The notes under the pieces are model-generated. The model searched no databases, was not told the DNA's origin, and saw nothing but the letters and a program-made list of their open reading frames with translations. Of a DNA stretch of 46,781 nucleotides, positions 35,224 to 44,042 are shown piece after piece. This DNA comes from Comamonadaceae bacterium (GTDB taxonomy: Bacteria > Pseudomonadota > Gammaproteobacteria > Burkholderiales > Burkholderiaceae_C), in the NCBI GenBank assembly GCA_947447355.1, contig CANFJF010000022.1, positions 1-46,781 on the forward strand, given 5' to 3'. The stretch's first letter is position 1. Each line of letters opens with the position of its first letter. The translations under genes were made by a program, and so were the position numbers.

Positions 35224-36138
35224 ATGACCTTTTCCGAGCTACTTAACATCGGCCTGATGCAGGGCTTTGCGGGCTTGAGCCTGTTTGCAGTACTCCTTTT
35301 AATGGGTCTGGGTCTGGCCATTATTTTTGGCCAGATGGGGGTCATCAACATGGCGCATGGCGAGTTCATGACCATCGGTGCCTACACGATCTATCTGGGC
35401 TCGACCCTGGCGGAAAAGTACGCGCCGCAGCTGCACAATATTTATTTTCCTATTTCAATTTTGTTGGCCTTCGCCTTCGCTTTTGGAATAGGTTGGCTGG
35501 TCGAGTGGGGCCTGATACGCCATCTCTACAAACGCCCACTGGACACTTTGCTGGCCACTTGGGGGATTAGTCTGGCCATGCAACAGTCCTTTCGGACCTT
35601 CATCGGGCCCAAAGAAGTCAGCCCAACGCTGCCCGATTGGCTGCTGGGTTCCTGGGCGCCTGCGCCGGGTCTGGACATCCCGATCAACGGCATGTTTGTA
35701 TTGGGATTGACGGCCGTCGTGACGTGTGGCGTCCTGATTGCATTGGCCAAAAGTCGCTGGGGTCTGAGAGTGCGCGCCACGGTGAGCAACCGCACGATGG
35801 CCAATGCCATCGGCATCAACACCCAAAAAACCGACCGACTGACATTTGCCATCGGCTGCGGCATTGCCGGCATGGCTGGTGCGGCTTTCACCACGATCGG
35901 CTCCACCGGTCCGACCTCCGGCTCGCTCTACATCGTTGATTCGTTCCTGGTCGTCACGTTCGGCGGCGCGGCCAGCCTGCTGGGCACCGTGGTGTCTGCA
36001 TTTGGCATTGCCCAAACCCAGTCAATCACTGAATTTTTCCTGTCGGGATCGATGGCCAAAGTGATCACGTTGTCCTTGGTGGTGCTGATCCTGATGATCC
36101 GGCCGCAAGGGCTTTTTGCAAGCAAAGTACGGCGCTGA
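35224..36138 (+). CDS. urtB: Branched-chain-type ABC transporter permease, urea/amide system
   Basis: The 304-residue inner-membrane permease of the LivH/UrtB family has about eight helices and the conserved start LGLAIIFGQMGVINMAHGEFMTIGAYT, then the cytoplasmic loop with GLRVRATVSNRTMANAIGIN and a C-terminal FLVVTFGGAASLLGTVVSAF. It follows urtA by 58 bases containing the UUCG hairpin and pairs with urtC to form the channel. Confidence 0.93.
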   Translation: MTFSELLNIGLMQGFAGLSLFAVLLLMGLGLAIIFGQMGVINMAHGEFMTIGAYTIYLGSTLAEKYAPQLHNIYFPISILLAFAFAFGIGWLVEWGLIRHLYKRPLDTLLATWGISLAMQQSFRTFIGPKEVSPTLPDWLLGSWAPAPGLDIPINGMFVLGLTAVVTCGVLIALAKSRWGLRVRATVSNRTMANAIGINTQKTDRLTFAIGCGIAGMAGAAFTTIGSTGPTSGSLYIVDSFLVVTFGGAASLLGTVVSAFGIAQTQSITEFFLSGSMAKVITLSLVVLILMIRPQGLFASKVRR

Positions 36139-36169
36139 TTGCCTTCACTCCACAACGGAACACGACGCC

Positions 36170-37345
36170 ATGAATAACATCAAAGCCCTGATCAAACGCT
36201 ACCAGCTGGCCAGCCTGCTGCTGCTCACCGTGTTGCTGGCGGTGGTTTTTCCACTGTCGCTGGACATCTTCCGCCTTAATTTAGTCGGCAAGTACCTGAC
36301 CTATGCTTTTGTCGCCATCGGCCTGGTGATGGTCTGGGGTTACGGTGGCGTGCTGAGTCTGGGTCAGGGTGTTTTCTTTGGCTTGGGCGGCTACGCCATG
36401 GCCATGTTTCTCAAGCTGGAAGCCAGCGATCCCATCACTACCAAGATCCAGTCGACACCCGGTATTCCGGACTTCATGGACTGGAACCAATTGACCGAGT
36501 TGCCCGCTTTCTGGCTGCCCTTCAAGAGCCTGCCACTGACCCTGATCGCGGTCGTCGCGGTGCCTTCGTTATTGGCCTGGATCGTCAGTTATGCCATGTT
36601 CAAGCGGCGCGTCGGCGGCGTGTATTTCGCCATCATCACGCAAGCCGTCGCGCTGATTGTCACGGTCTTGATCATCGGCCAGCAGGGCTACACCGGTGGC
36701 GTCAACGGCATGACGGACCTTAAGACCGTGCTCGGCTGGGACACGCGCACCGATTCAGCCAAATACATCCTTTACTACCTCTGCGTTGTGTTGCTGATTG
36801 GCAGCATCGTTTTGTGCCGCTGGATCCAGACTGGCAAAGCTGGCACCTTGCTGCTGGCCATGCGAGACAAAGAAGACCGAGTGCGTTTCTCGGGCTACGA
36901 CGTGGCTAACTTTCGCATCTTTACTTTTTGCCTCGCCGCCGCACTGTCAGGCATTGGTGGCGCCCTGTTTTCCCTGCAGGTCGGCTTCATGTCGCCCAGC
37001 TTCGTCGGCATCGTCCCGTCCATTGAAATGATCATCTACGCCGCAGTCGGCGGACGCATGAGCCTGGTTGGCGCGGTCTACGGCACGCTGCTAGTGAACG
37101 CGGGCAAGACTTTTTTCTCAGAAAGTTTCCCCGACCTGTGGCTCTTTTTGATGGCCGCTATGTTCATCGCCGTCACCATGGCGTTCCCGATGGGCTTGGC
37201 CGGTGTGTGGGCAGATCACGTGGTGCCGTGGTGGAACAACTTGCGCCAAAACAAAACCAGTCTGCCTGCCAGTGTGATGAACACAAGCAGCAGTCCACAA
37301 AAATCCGCCAAGTTGCCGCCCGGCATCCGCGACCAACAAGCCTGA
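36170..37345 (+). CDS. urtC: Branched-chain-type ABC transporter permease, urea/amide system
   Basis: The 391-residue LivM/UrtC permease starts at ATG 36170 (MNNIKALIKR). It has ten or so helices with YAFVAIGLVMVWGYGGVLSLGQGVFFGLGGY, a middle periplasmic/cytoplasmic stretch with GVNGMTDL, RDKEDRVRFSGYDVANFR and a C-terminal VGGRMSLVGAVYG. The last 40 residues are hydrophilic, Ser/Pro-rich and probably cytoplasmic. Fifteen bases separate it from urtD. Confidence 0.92.
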   Translation: MNNIKALIKRYQLASLLLLTVLLAVVFPLSLDIFRLNLVGKYLTYAFVAIGLVMVWGYGGVLSLGQGVFFGLGGYAMAMFLKLEASDPITTKIQSTPGIPDFMDWNQLTELPAFWLPFKSLPLTLIAVVAVPSLLAWIVSYAMFKRRVGGVYFAIITQAVALIVTVLIIGQQGYTGGVNGMTDLKTVLGWDTRTDSAKYILYYLCVVLLIGSIVLCRWIQTGKAGTLLLAMRDKEDRVRFSGYDVANFRIFTFCLAAALSGIGGALFSLQVGFMSPSFVGIVPSIEMIIYAAVGGRMSLVGAVYGTLLVNAGKTFFSESFPDLWLFLMAAMFIAVTMAFPMGLAGVWADHVVPWWNNLRQNKTSLPASVMNTSSSPQKSAKLPPGIRDQQA

Positions 37346-37360
37346 CCAGAAAGCCAAGCC

Positions 37361-38104
37361 ATGAGCAATACGGATTTTGCGCTGGCGATTGAAGACCTGA
37401 CGGTCTCCTTCGACGGCTTCAAGGCGATCGATGCGTTGACGCTGTACATCGACAAAAACGAGTTGAGGGTCATCATCGGCCCCAACGGTGCGGGCAAAAC
37501 CACGCTGCTGGATTTGATCTGCGGAAAAACCAAAGCCGCCTCCGGCAGTATCAAATTTAAGAACACCGAGCTGACCAAGATGGCGGAGTTTCAGCGCGTT
37601 CGGCTGGGTATCGGTCGCAAGTTTCAGACGCCTTCGATCTACGAAAACCTGAGTGTTTTTCAGAACTTGGAAGTCTCGTTTCCCAAGGGTCGATCTGTGA
37701 TGGGGGCGCTGGCTTTCAAGTGCACCGATGACGTGATGGACCGCGTCAAACTGGTGGCCCAGGACATTCACTTATTCGACAAGCTGAACACAGAGGCCGG
37801 GCTGTTGAGTCACGGCCAGAAACAGTGGCTTGAAATCGGCATGCTGCTGATGCAGGACCCCGAACTGCTGCTGCTAGACGAGCCGATTGCGGGCATGAGT
37901 GCCCGCGAGCGAGAACTGACCGCCGAGTTATTGCAGCGCATCTGCAAAAACCGCTCCGTGATCGTGATTGAGCATGACATGAATTTCGTCAAGCAGATCG
38001 CCCACAAGGTGACGGTCATGCACCAAGGAAAAATTCTCGCTGAAGGGTCGATGGACAAAGTTCAAAACGACCCCAAGGTCATCGACGTTTACCTAGGCCA
38101 TTGA
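37361..38104 (+). CDS. urtD: ABC transporter ATPase, urea/amide system
   Basis: The 247-residue ATPase (LivG/UrtD type) has Walker A GPNGAGKTTLLD, a Q-loop region with RKFQTPSIYENLSVFQNLEV, signature LSHGQKQWLEIGMLL, and Walker B LLLLDEPIAGMS with the switch His in VIEHDMNFV. LSHGQ is the UrtD/UrtE-like variant of the usual LSGGQ. Its stop is 11 bases before the urtE start. Confidence 0.94.
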   Translation: MSNTDFALAIEDLTVSFDGFKAIDALTLYIDKNELRVIIGPNGAGKTTLLDLICGKTKAASGSIKFKNTELTKMAEFQRVRLGIGRKFQTPSIYENLSVFQNLEVSFPKGRSVMGALAFKCTDDVMDRVKLVAQDIHLFDKLNTEAGLLSHGQKQWLEIGMLLMQDPELLLLDEPIAGMSARERELTAELLQRICKNRSVIVIEHDMNFVKQIAHKVTVMHQGKILAEGSMDKVQNDPKVIDVYLGH

Positions 38105-38115
38105 GGAATTCATCT

Positions 38116-38805
38116 ATGTTGAGCGTCAAAAATTTGTTCGTCGCCTATGGGCAAAGTGAAGCGTTGCACGGCATCTCCTTCGATGCCGCCAACAAAGAAA
38201 CAGTCGCCATCATGGGCCGCAACGGCATGGGTAAGACGACGCTGTTCAAAAGCCTGATGGGCGTGTTGCCCACCCGCAGCGGCTCCGTCACGGTGGCCGG
38301 CCAGGAAATCAGCCAAGACGAGAGCTTTCGGCGCGTCGCCAAGGGTATTGCCTACGTGCCCCAGGGTCGCATGATTTTTCCAACATTGACGGTGGAAGAA
38401 AACATCCAAACAGGGCTTGAGAACGCCAAACACCGGGTGATCCCGGAGGAGATCTATGCCTTGTTTCCTGTGCTCTGGGACATGCGTGGTCGTAAAGGCG
38501 GCAATCTGTCAGGCGGTCAACAACAGCAACTGGCCATTGCACGAGCACTGGTCACCAACCCTAAAGTGCTGCTGCTGGACGAGCCGACCGAGGGCATTCA
38601 GCCCTCCATCATCAAAGACATCGCCAAGGCCCTCAACGAGATCCGAAAGATGCGTGAGATCACCATCATTGTGAGCGAGCAGGTGTTGAGCTTCGCGCTC
38701 GACGTGGCTGACCGTCTCTTCGTGATTGAAGGGGGCCGCCTGGTCCATGAAACCGCCCGGGCCGACACCGACATTGCCCAGATCAAACAGTACTTGTCCG
38801 TGTAA
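38116..38805 (+). CDS. urtE: ABC transporter ATPase, urea/amide system
   Basis: Start at ATG 38116 is preferred (GAGGA eight bases upstream); a TTG at 38101 also lies in frame. The 229-residue LivF/UrtE ATPase has Walker A GRNGMGKTTLFK, signature LSGGQQQQLAIARAL, Walker B LLLDEPTEGIQPS, and the FTLTVEEN-like region FPTLTVEENIQTG. It completes the five-subunit transporter and is followed by the fmdA leader. Confidence 0.94.
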   Translation: MLSVKNLFVAYGQSEALHGISFDAANKETVAIMGRNGMGKTTLFKSLMGVLPTRSGSVTVAGQEISQDESFRRVAKGIAYVPQGRMIFPTLTVEENIQTGLENAKHRVIPEEIYALFPVLWDMRGRKGGNLSGGQQQQLAIARALVTNPKVLLLDEPTEGIQPSIIKDIAKALNEIRKMREITIIVSEQVLSFALDVADRLFVIEGGRLVHETARADTDIAQIKQYLSV

Positions 38806-38822
38806 TTGCCAGCCTCAAAAAT

Positions 38823-38852
38823 CCCTAAACCACCCTAAACCACCCTAACCCT
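38823..38852. repeat. 10-base tandem repeat in the fmdA leader
   Basis: CCCTAAACCA occurs twice in a row and a third, partly changed copy (CCCTAACCCT) follows and runs into the fmdA ribosome site. The array ends 11 bases before the fmdA start codon, so copy-number change could alter the leader length and translation. Confidence 0.75.
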
Positions 38853-38863
38853 GGAGAAGAGAC

Positions 38864-40087
38864 ATGACCGATACCTTGATCAAAGTTGACCTGACCAAAT
38901 CGCCAACCGAGAACGAAAACATCCACAACCGCTGGCACCCGGACATCCCGATGGCCTGCTGGGTCAACCCGGGCGACGACTTCATCCTGGAAACCTTTGA
39001 CTGGACAGGCGGCTTCATCAAGAACAACGACAGCGCAGATGACGTGCGCGACATCGACCTGAGCACGGTGCATTACCTGTCTGGCCCGGTTGGCGTCAAA
39101 GGCGCCCAGCCCGGCGACTTGTTGGTGGTGGAGTTGCTCGACATTGGCGCCAAGCAAGACAGCTTGTGGGGCTTCAACGGCTTCTTCTCGAAGAAGAACG
39201 GCGGCGGCTTTTTGACCGAACATTTCCCCGAGGCACAAAAGTCGATCTGGGACTTCAAGGGCATGTTCACCAGCTCGCGTCACATCCCAGGCGTCAACTT
39301 TGCTGGCTTGATTCACCCCGGCCTGATCGGCTGCCTGCCCGACCCGAAAATGCTCGCCCTGTGGAACGAGCGCGAGCAAAACTTGATCGACACCAACCCC
39401 ACCGCCGGGCTGGCCAACCCGCCCTCAGCCGGCACGGCCCACATGGGTCGTCTGACTGGTGAAGCCAAAGCCAAAGCCGCTGCCGAAGGCGCACGCACCG
39501 TGCCGCCTCGTGAACATGGCGGCAACTGCGACATCAAGGACTTGTCGCGCGGCTCCAAGGTGTTCTTCCCGGTCTATGTCGACGGCGCTGGCCTGTCCGT
39601 GGGCGATCTTCACTTCAGCCAGGGCGACGGCGAAATCACCTTCTGCGGTGCCATCGAAATGGCCGGCTGGGTGCACATGAAGGTTTCGATCATCAAGGGC
39701 GGCATGGCCAAGTACGGCATCAAGAACCCGATCTTCAAGCCCAGCCCGATCACTCCGCAATACAACGACTACATCATCTTTGAAGGCATCTCGGTTGACG
39801 AGGCCGGCAAGCAGTACTACCTCGACGTCAACGTGGCTTACCGCCAAGCTTGCTTGAACGCCATCGAGTACTTGAAGAAGTTCGGCTACTCCGGCGCGCA
39901 GGCTTACTCGATCCTCGGCACGGCACCCGTGCAAGGTCACATCAGCGGCGTGGTCGACGTGCCGAATGCCTGCGCCACCTTGTGGTTGCCAACGGGCATC
40001 TTCGACTTCGACATCAACCCGAACGCCAACGGACCGACGAAGTTCATCGACGGCAGCATCCAGATGCCGCTGTCGCACGACCTGTAA
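38864..40087 (+). CDS. fmdA: Formamidase (acetamidase/formamidase family)
   Basis: The 407-residue enzyme hydrolyses formamide, and more slowly other short amides, to the acid and ammonia. It has the length and motifs of the Methylophilus FmdA group: FDWTGGFIKNNDSADDVRD, VHYLSGPVGVKGAQPGDLLVVE, PGVNFAGLIHPGLIGCLPD, REHGGNCDIKDLSRGSKVFF and HFSQGDGEITFCGAIE. GGAG precedes the ATG. It is cytoplasmic and lies in the same transcriptional direction as the transporter, with a repeat-bearing 58-base leader. It differs from the nitrilase-fold amidase downstream, so two unrelated amidases occur in one operon. Confidence 0.95.
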   Translation: MTDTLIKVDLTKSPTENENIHNRWHPDIPMACWVNPGDDFILETFDWTGGFIKNNDSADDVRDIDLSTVHYLSGPVGVKGAQPGDLLVVELLDIGAKQDSLWGFNGFFSKKNGGGFLTEHFPEAQKSIWDFKGMFTSSRHIPGVNFAGLIHPGLIGCLPDPKMLALWNEREQNLIDTNPTAGLANPPSAGTAHMGRLTGEAKAKAAAEGARTVPPREHGGNCDIKDLSRGSKVFFPVYVDGAGLSVGDLHFSQGDGEITFCGAIEMAGWVHMKVSIIKGGMAKYGIKNPIFKPSPITPQYNDYIIFEGISVDEAGKQYYLDVNVAYRQACLNAIEYLKKFGYSGAQAYSILGTAPVQGHISGVVDVPNACATLWLPTGIFDFDINPNANGPTKFIDGSIQMPLSHDL

Positions 40088-40103
40088 AGCAAGGAGTTTG
40101 ACG

Positions 40104-40445
40104 ATGCCGACCTATGACTACCAGTGCAACGATTGCGGCGGCTTCGAAGCCCGCCGCAACGTCAGTGAACGCGACGACACCATCGGCTGCCCCGACTGCA
40201 GCGCGGCATCGGTGCGCGTCATGTCGGCAGCGCCGCGACTCGCGCTGATGTCGGACGGCACACGCCGCGCCATCGCCACCAACGAGCGTGCTGCCCACGA
40301 ACCCAAACGCTCCGGCGACTACGCCCGGCTCAAGCACCCTTCAGGCTGCGGCTGCTGCAGCACCGGCAAACGCGGTGCCACAGTGACCGGCGCCAACGGC
40401 AACAAGGCCTTCCCATCGAAGCGCCCTTGGATGATCAGCCACTAA
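40104..40445 (+). CDS. fmdB: FmdB family zinc-ribbon protein
   Basis: The 113-residue protein starts MPTYDYQCNDCG, with a zinc ribbon formed by Cys8, Cys11, Cys29 and Cys32 and a basic C-terminal half with a second cysteine group (GCGCCS). AAGGAG precedes the ATG. In Methylophilus FmdB was proposed as a regulator of formamidase and amide genes; its biochemical role is still unclear. Position between fmdA and amiE fits. Confidence 0.9.
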   Translation: MPTYDYQCNDCGGFEARRNVSERDDTIGCPDCSAASVRVMSAAPRLALMSDGTRRAIATNERAAHEPKRSGDYARLKHPSGCGCCSTGKRGATVTGANGNKAFPSKRPWMISH

Positions 40446-40457
40446 CTAGGAAATTTC

Positions 40458-41486
40458 ATGATTCACGGCGATATTTCAAGCAGCAAAGACACGGTCGGAG
40501 TGGCCGTCGTCAACTACAAAATGCCGCGCCTGCACACCAAGGCCGAAGTGCTGGACAACTGCCGCGCCATCGCCAAGATGGTGGTCGGCATGAAGTCGGG
40601 CCTGCCGGGCATGGACTTGGTGATCTTCCCCGAATACAGCACGCACGGCATCATGTATGACGCGGGGGAAATGTACGAAAACGCCGCCACCATCCCCGGT
40701 GCAGAGACCGATATTTTTGCCGAGGCTTGTCGCAAAGCCAAAGTCTGGGGCGTGTTCTCACTCACCGGCGAGCGCCATGAAGAGCATCCGAACAAAGCGC
40801 CCTACAACACGCTGATCTTGATGAACGATCAAGGCGAGATCGTGCAGAAGTACCGCAAGATCATGCCGTGGACGCCCATCGAAGGTTGGTACCCGGGCGA
40901 CCGCACCTACGTGAGTGATGGACCCAAGGGCATGAAGATCAGCTTGATCATCTGCGACGACGGCAACTACCCCGAAATCTGGCGTGACTGCGCGATGAAG
41001 GGCGCTGAACTGATCGTGCGCTGCCAAGGTTATATGTACCCCGCTAAAGAGCAGCAGGTGCTGATCAGCAAAGCCATGGCCTTTGCCAACAACACCTATG
41101 TGGCGGTGGCCAACGCGGCTGGCTTTGACGGTGTGTATTCCTACTTCGGCCACTCGGCGATCATCGGTTTTGACGGCCGTACATTGGGCGAGTGCGGCGA
41201 AGAAGAAATGGGCATTCAGTACGCAGCGCTGTCCAAACACCTGATCCGCGACTTCCGCCGCAACGGTCAGTCAGAGAATCATTTGTTCAAGCTGCTGCAC
41301 CGCGGCTACACCGGTATGATCAATTCGGGTGACGGTGACAAAGGCATTGCGGATTGTCCATTCAGTTTTTACGCCGACTGGCTGCGAGACCCGCAAGCTG
41401 TGCGCGAACAGGTGGAATCCTTCACCCGCACGACGATTGGCACCGACGAAGCGCCGATAGACGGTATCCCCAACCAAAGCAGCTGA
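40458..41486 (+). CDS. amiE: Aliphatic amidase (nitrilase superfamily)
   Basis: The 342-residue enzyme is close to Pseudomonas AmiE along its whole length ([20 protein letters not shown] at the start). The catalytic triad is intact: Glu59 in FPEYS, Lys134 in YRKIMPW and Cys166 in IICDDGN. It hydrolyses acetamide, propionamide and similar amides, and may also take formamide. AGGA lies nine bases before the ATG. It is the last gene of the amide operon, ending nine bases from the convergent guanine deaminase gene. Confidence 0.95.
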   Translation: MIHGDISSSKDTVGVAVVNYKMPRLHTKAEVLDNCRAIAKMVVGMKSGLPGMDLVIFPEYSTHGIMYDAGEMYENAATIPGAETDIFAEACRKAKVWGVFSLTGERHEEHPNKAPYNTLILMNDQGEIVQKYRKIMPWTPIEGWYPGDRTYVSDGPKGMKISLIICDDGNYPEIWRDCAMKGAELIVRCQGYMYPAKEQQVLISKAMAFANNTYVAVANAAGFDGVYSYFGHSAIIGFDGRTLGECGEEEMGIQYAALSKHLIRDFRRNGQSENHLFKLLHRGYTGMINSGDGDKGIADCPFSFYADWLRDPQAVREQVESFTRTTIGTDEAPIDGIPNQSS

Positions 41487-41495
41487 ACTTAACGA

Positions 41496-42779
41496 TCAAC
41501 CCGCTTGGGAGATGACGGTTTTTTCAATCAACCGGTCGTCTCCCAGCACGATCATCGCAAACAGCAGTTCATCCAAACTGTTGGCTTGCGCTGTCTTGCG
41601 CGCCAGCAGCGGCGTGGCGCTTGGGTTGAGGACGATGAAGTCAGCCTCGCAGCCGGGCTGCAAATTACCCACCACGCCGGCCAGCCCGAGCGCTTGAGCG
41701 GCACCGGCCGTGTGTTGCCACCACAGCTGCTGCGGCTTGATCGACAAGCCAGTTTTGGTTTGTCCTTCGCGCCCCACGTAATAAGCCGCCAGCATGGTGT
41801 GAAACGGGCTGAAACTGGTGCCACCCCCCACATCGCTGGCCAAGCCATAGGCAAAACCGATTCGGTCGGCACCGTCGTAGTCAAAAAAGCCGCTGCCCAG
41901 AAACAGGTTGCTGGTCGGGCTGATGGCCGCCGCCGCACCGCTGCTGCGCATCAGCGCGCGGTCATCGTCGTCGAAGTGAATGCAATGTGCGTAAACGCTG
42001 CGCGGCCGCAGCAAACCGAATTGCTCATACACCGCCAGGTAGCTGCGCGCCGCCGGGTACAGCGAGCGCACCCACGCAACCTCTTCGCGGTTTTCAGCCA
42101 CATGCGACTGCACCCAAACGTCCGGGTATTGGGCTGCCAACGCACCCGCACCACGCAACTGCGCGTCGCTACAACTCGGCGCAAAGCGCGGTGTGATCGC
42201 ATAGCCCAGCCGGTCTTGGCCGTGCCAGCGCTGGATCAGCGCCTCGGTGTCGATCAAGCTTTGTTCGGTCTCGTCGCGCACGCCATCGGGCGAGTTCCGG
42301 TCCATCAGGCACTTGCCGGTGATGAGGCGTAGCTGCCGTTGTTTGGCTTCTTGGAACAAGGCGTTGACCGAACTCGGGTGCGAGGTGGCAAAAGTCAGCG
42401 CGGTAGTGACGCCGTTTCGGAGCAGTTCATCGATGAAAAAACGCGCCACCTCCGCGGCATGCGCCGGCTCACTGAAGCGGGTTTCCTGTGGAAAGGTGTA
42501 GTTCTCCAGCCAAGGCAACAAGCCATCCGCCGGCGAGCCGATGGCGTCGACCTGCGGGTAATGAAGGTGCATGTCGACAAAGCCAGGCGCGATGATGCGG
42601 CCGGGCAAATGCTCAATATTCAGGTGCGCATAAAGAGGCGCTAACTCGCGCCAGGGGCCGACCGCCTCGACGCGTTGCCGGCCGCTGGCGTCAGCCGCCA
42701 CAACCAGCAATCCGTCATCCTCGTAGACGGCGGAGTGGTCAGCGGCAAAGCGAAGAATAGCGGCGCGGTAAGCTTTCAT
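41496..42779 (-). CDS. guaD: Guanine deaminase
   Basis: Start at 42779 (MKAYRAAILRF) is chosen because similar enzymes begin there; a Met 12 codons upstream is possible. The 427-residue amidohydrolase converts guanine to xanthine and ammonia. Metal and substrate motifs: PGFVDMHLHYPQ, NYTFPQETRF, RFAPSCSDAQL, QSHVAENREEV, YAHCIHFDDDD and SDVGGGTSFSP. It heads no clear operon but lies with purine-uptake genes on the minus strand; transcription converges on the amide operon. Confidence 0.93.
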   Translation of the reverse strand: MKAYRAAILRFAADHSAVYEDDGLLVVAADASGRQRVEAVGPWRELAPLYAHLNIEHLPGRIIAPGFVDMHLHYPQVDAIGSPADGLLPWLENYTFPQETRFSEPAHAAEVARFFIDELLRNGVTTALTFATSHPSSVNALFQEAKQRQLRLITGKCLMDRNSPDGVRDETEQSLIDTEALIQRWHGQDRLGYAITPRFAPSCSDAQLRGAGALAAQYPDVWVQSHVAENREEVAWVRSLYPAARSYLAVYEQFGLLRPRSVYAHCIHFDDDDRALMRSSGAAAAISPTSNLFLGSGFFDYDGADRIGFAYGLASDVGGGTSFSPFHTMLAAYYVGREGQTKTGLSIKPQQLWWQHTAGAAQALGLAGVVGNLQPGCEADFIVLNPSATPLLARKTAQANSLDELLFAMIVLGDDRLIEKTVISQAG

Positions 42780-42845
42780 AGCCTGAAGGTTAGCGCAGTT
42801 GAAGGCGTCGGCCATTCCGCTAGGCGTATGCCCGTTATGGCGAAT

Positions 42846-43970
42846 TCACTTCGGCAAGCTACCCTGCACACCCTGCACCAAAAAGTTCATGCTCAGAATT
42901 TGCGCATCTGACAGCGCCTTACCCGCAGCGATCACCGTTGCGCCGGTGTTGCTGAGCACCGGCGTCTTTCCCGCGGCAAACGGCTGCAACTTGCCAGCCG
43001 CCATGTCTTTTTGCCGAGCCAAGACTTCTTTTTGCACGGCCATCGGTACCTTCGGGCCGAAGTCACCAACGCGCACCATGCCCTCTTTCACGCCACCCCA
43101 GACGTTGCCGCTTTGCCATGTGCCCGCCAGCACCTCACGGGCGCGGCGCGTGTAGTACGCACCCCACTCATGCGTCACGGCGACGATCTGCGCGTCAGGC
43201 GCCACCTTGCGCATGTCCGAGTGGTAGGCCACCGCCATCTTGCCGCGCTCTTGCGCCGCCGCCATCACGGCGTTCGAGCCGGTGTGAAAAGCCACCACAT
43301 CAACGTTCTGATTGAACAGCGTCATGGCCGCGTCGCGCTCGCGGGTCGGGTCAAACCAGGCGTTCAGCCAGATCACCTTGACCTCGGCGCGCGGGTTCAC
43401 AGAACGCATGCCCAGCGTGAACGCATTGATGCCTTGCAGCACTTCGGGAATCGGAAAGCCTGCAACGTAGCCGGCCAAATTGGTTTTGGTCATGCGGCCG
43501 GCGGTGATGCCGGCCAGATAGCGGCCTTCGTAGTAGCGGGCGTTGGCCGTGGCCACGTTAGTCGCTGTTTTGTAACCGGTGATGGATTCGAATTTCACGT
43601 CCGGAAAATCGCGTGCCACTTTGATCGTCGGCTCCATGTAGCCAAAGCTCGGCGTGAAGATCAGCTTGTTCCCTTGCTGCGCCAAATCACGGATCACGCG
43701 TTCGGCGTCCGGGCCTTCCGCGACGTTCTCAACAAAAGTGGTTTGCACCTGCTGGCCGAGCGCGGCCTGCACTGCTTGACGCGCATTTTCGTGTTGCCGA
43801 ACCCAACCGGCATCGGTGATGGGCGCGACGTAGACAAAGCCGATTTTCAGTGGCGCATGAGCGGCCATAGAAACGGTCGAAGTCGCGTTGACAACGGCTG
43901 GCACAGTTTGAGAAAAAACGGGTGAAATGCAACAGGCGGCCACGAGCGTAGCAGCGAGGTTTTTATACAT
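42846..43970 (-). CDS. BMP-family ABC transporter substrate-binding protein (nucleoside/purine type)
   Basis: The 374-residue protein has a Sec signal (ending SPVFSQ) and the BMP/PnrA-like domain from residue 40: KIGFVYVAPITDAGWVRQHE, ERVIRDLAQQGNKLIFTPSFGYM, ARYYEGRYLAGITAGRMTK and HTGSNAVMAAAQERGKMAVAY. Such receptors bind purine nucleosides or bases. No permease or ATPase gene adjoins it here, though the second BMP gene at the right edge may belong to a fuller set. Neighbouring guanine and adenine deaminases support a purine ligand. Note the first 40 residues contain an unusual Val/Ala/Ser-rich linker after the signal. Confidence 0.9.
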   Translation of the reverse strand: MYKNLAATLVAACCISPVFSQTVPAVVNATSTVSMAAHAPLKIGFVYVAPITDAGWVRQHENARQAVQAALGQQVQTTFVENVAEGPDAERVIRDLAQQGNKLIFTPSFGYMEPTIKVARDFPDVKFESITGYKTATNVATANARYYEGRYLAGITAGRMTKTNLAGYVAGFPIPEVLQGINAFTLGMRSVNPRAEVKVIWLNAWFDPTRERDAAMTLFNQNVDVVAFHTGSNAVMAAAQERGKMAVAYHSDMRKVAPDAQIVAVTHEWGAYYTRRAREVLAGTWQSGNVWGGVKEGMVRVGDFGPKVPMAVQKEVLARQKDMAAGKLQPFAAGKTPVLSNTGATVIAAGKALSDAQILSMNFLVQGVQGSLPK

Positions 43971-43999
43971 GGTAGTCCTCTACATGGCCCCGGTGATGT

Positions 44000-44034
44000 A
44001 AAAAACCCTCAGCGCCGGGACGCCACCAAGGGGA
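44000..44034 (-). terminator. Possible terminator after the MFS gene
   Basis: On the minus strand a GC-rich, imperfect CCC...GGG hairpin is followed by six T. It lies between the MFS stop and the BMP gene start and would separate the two transcripts. The stem is short and interrupted. Confidence 0.4.
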
Positions 44035-44042
44035 GCCGTATT

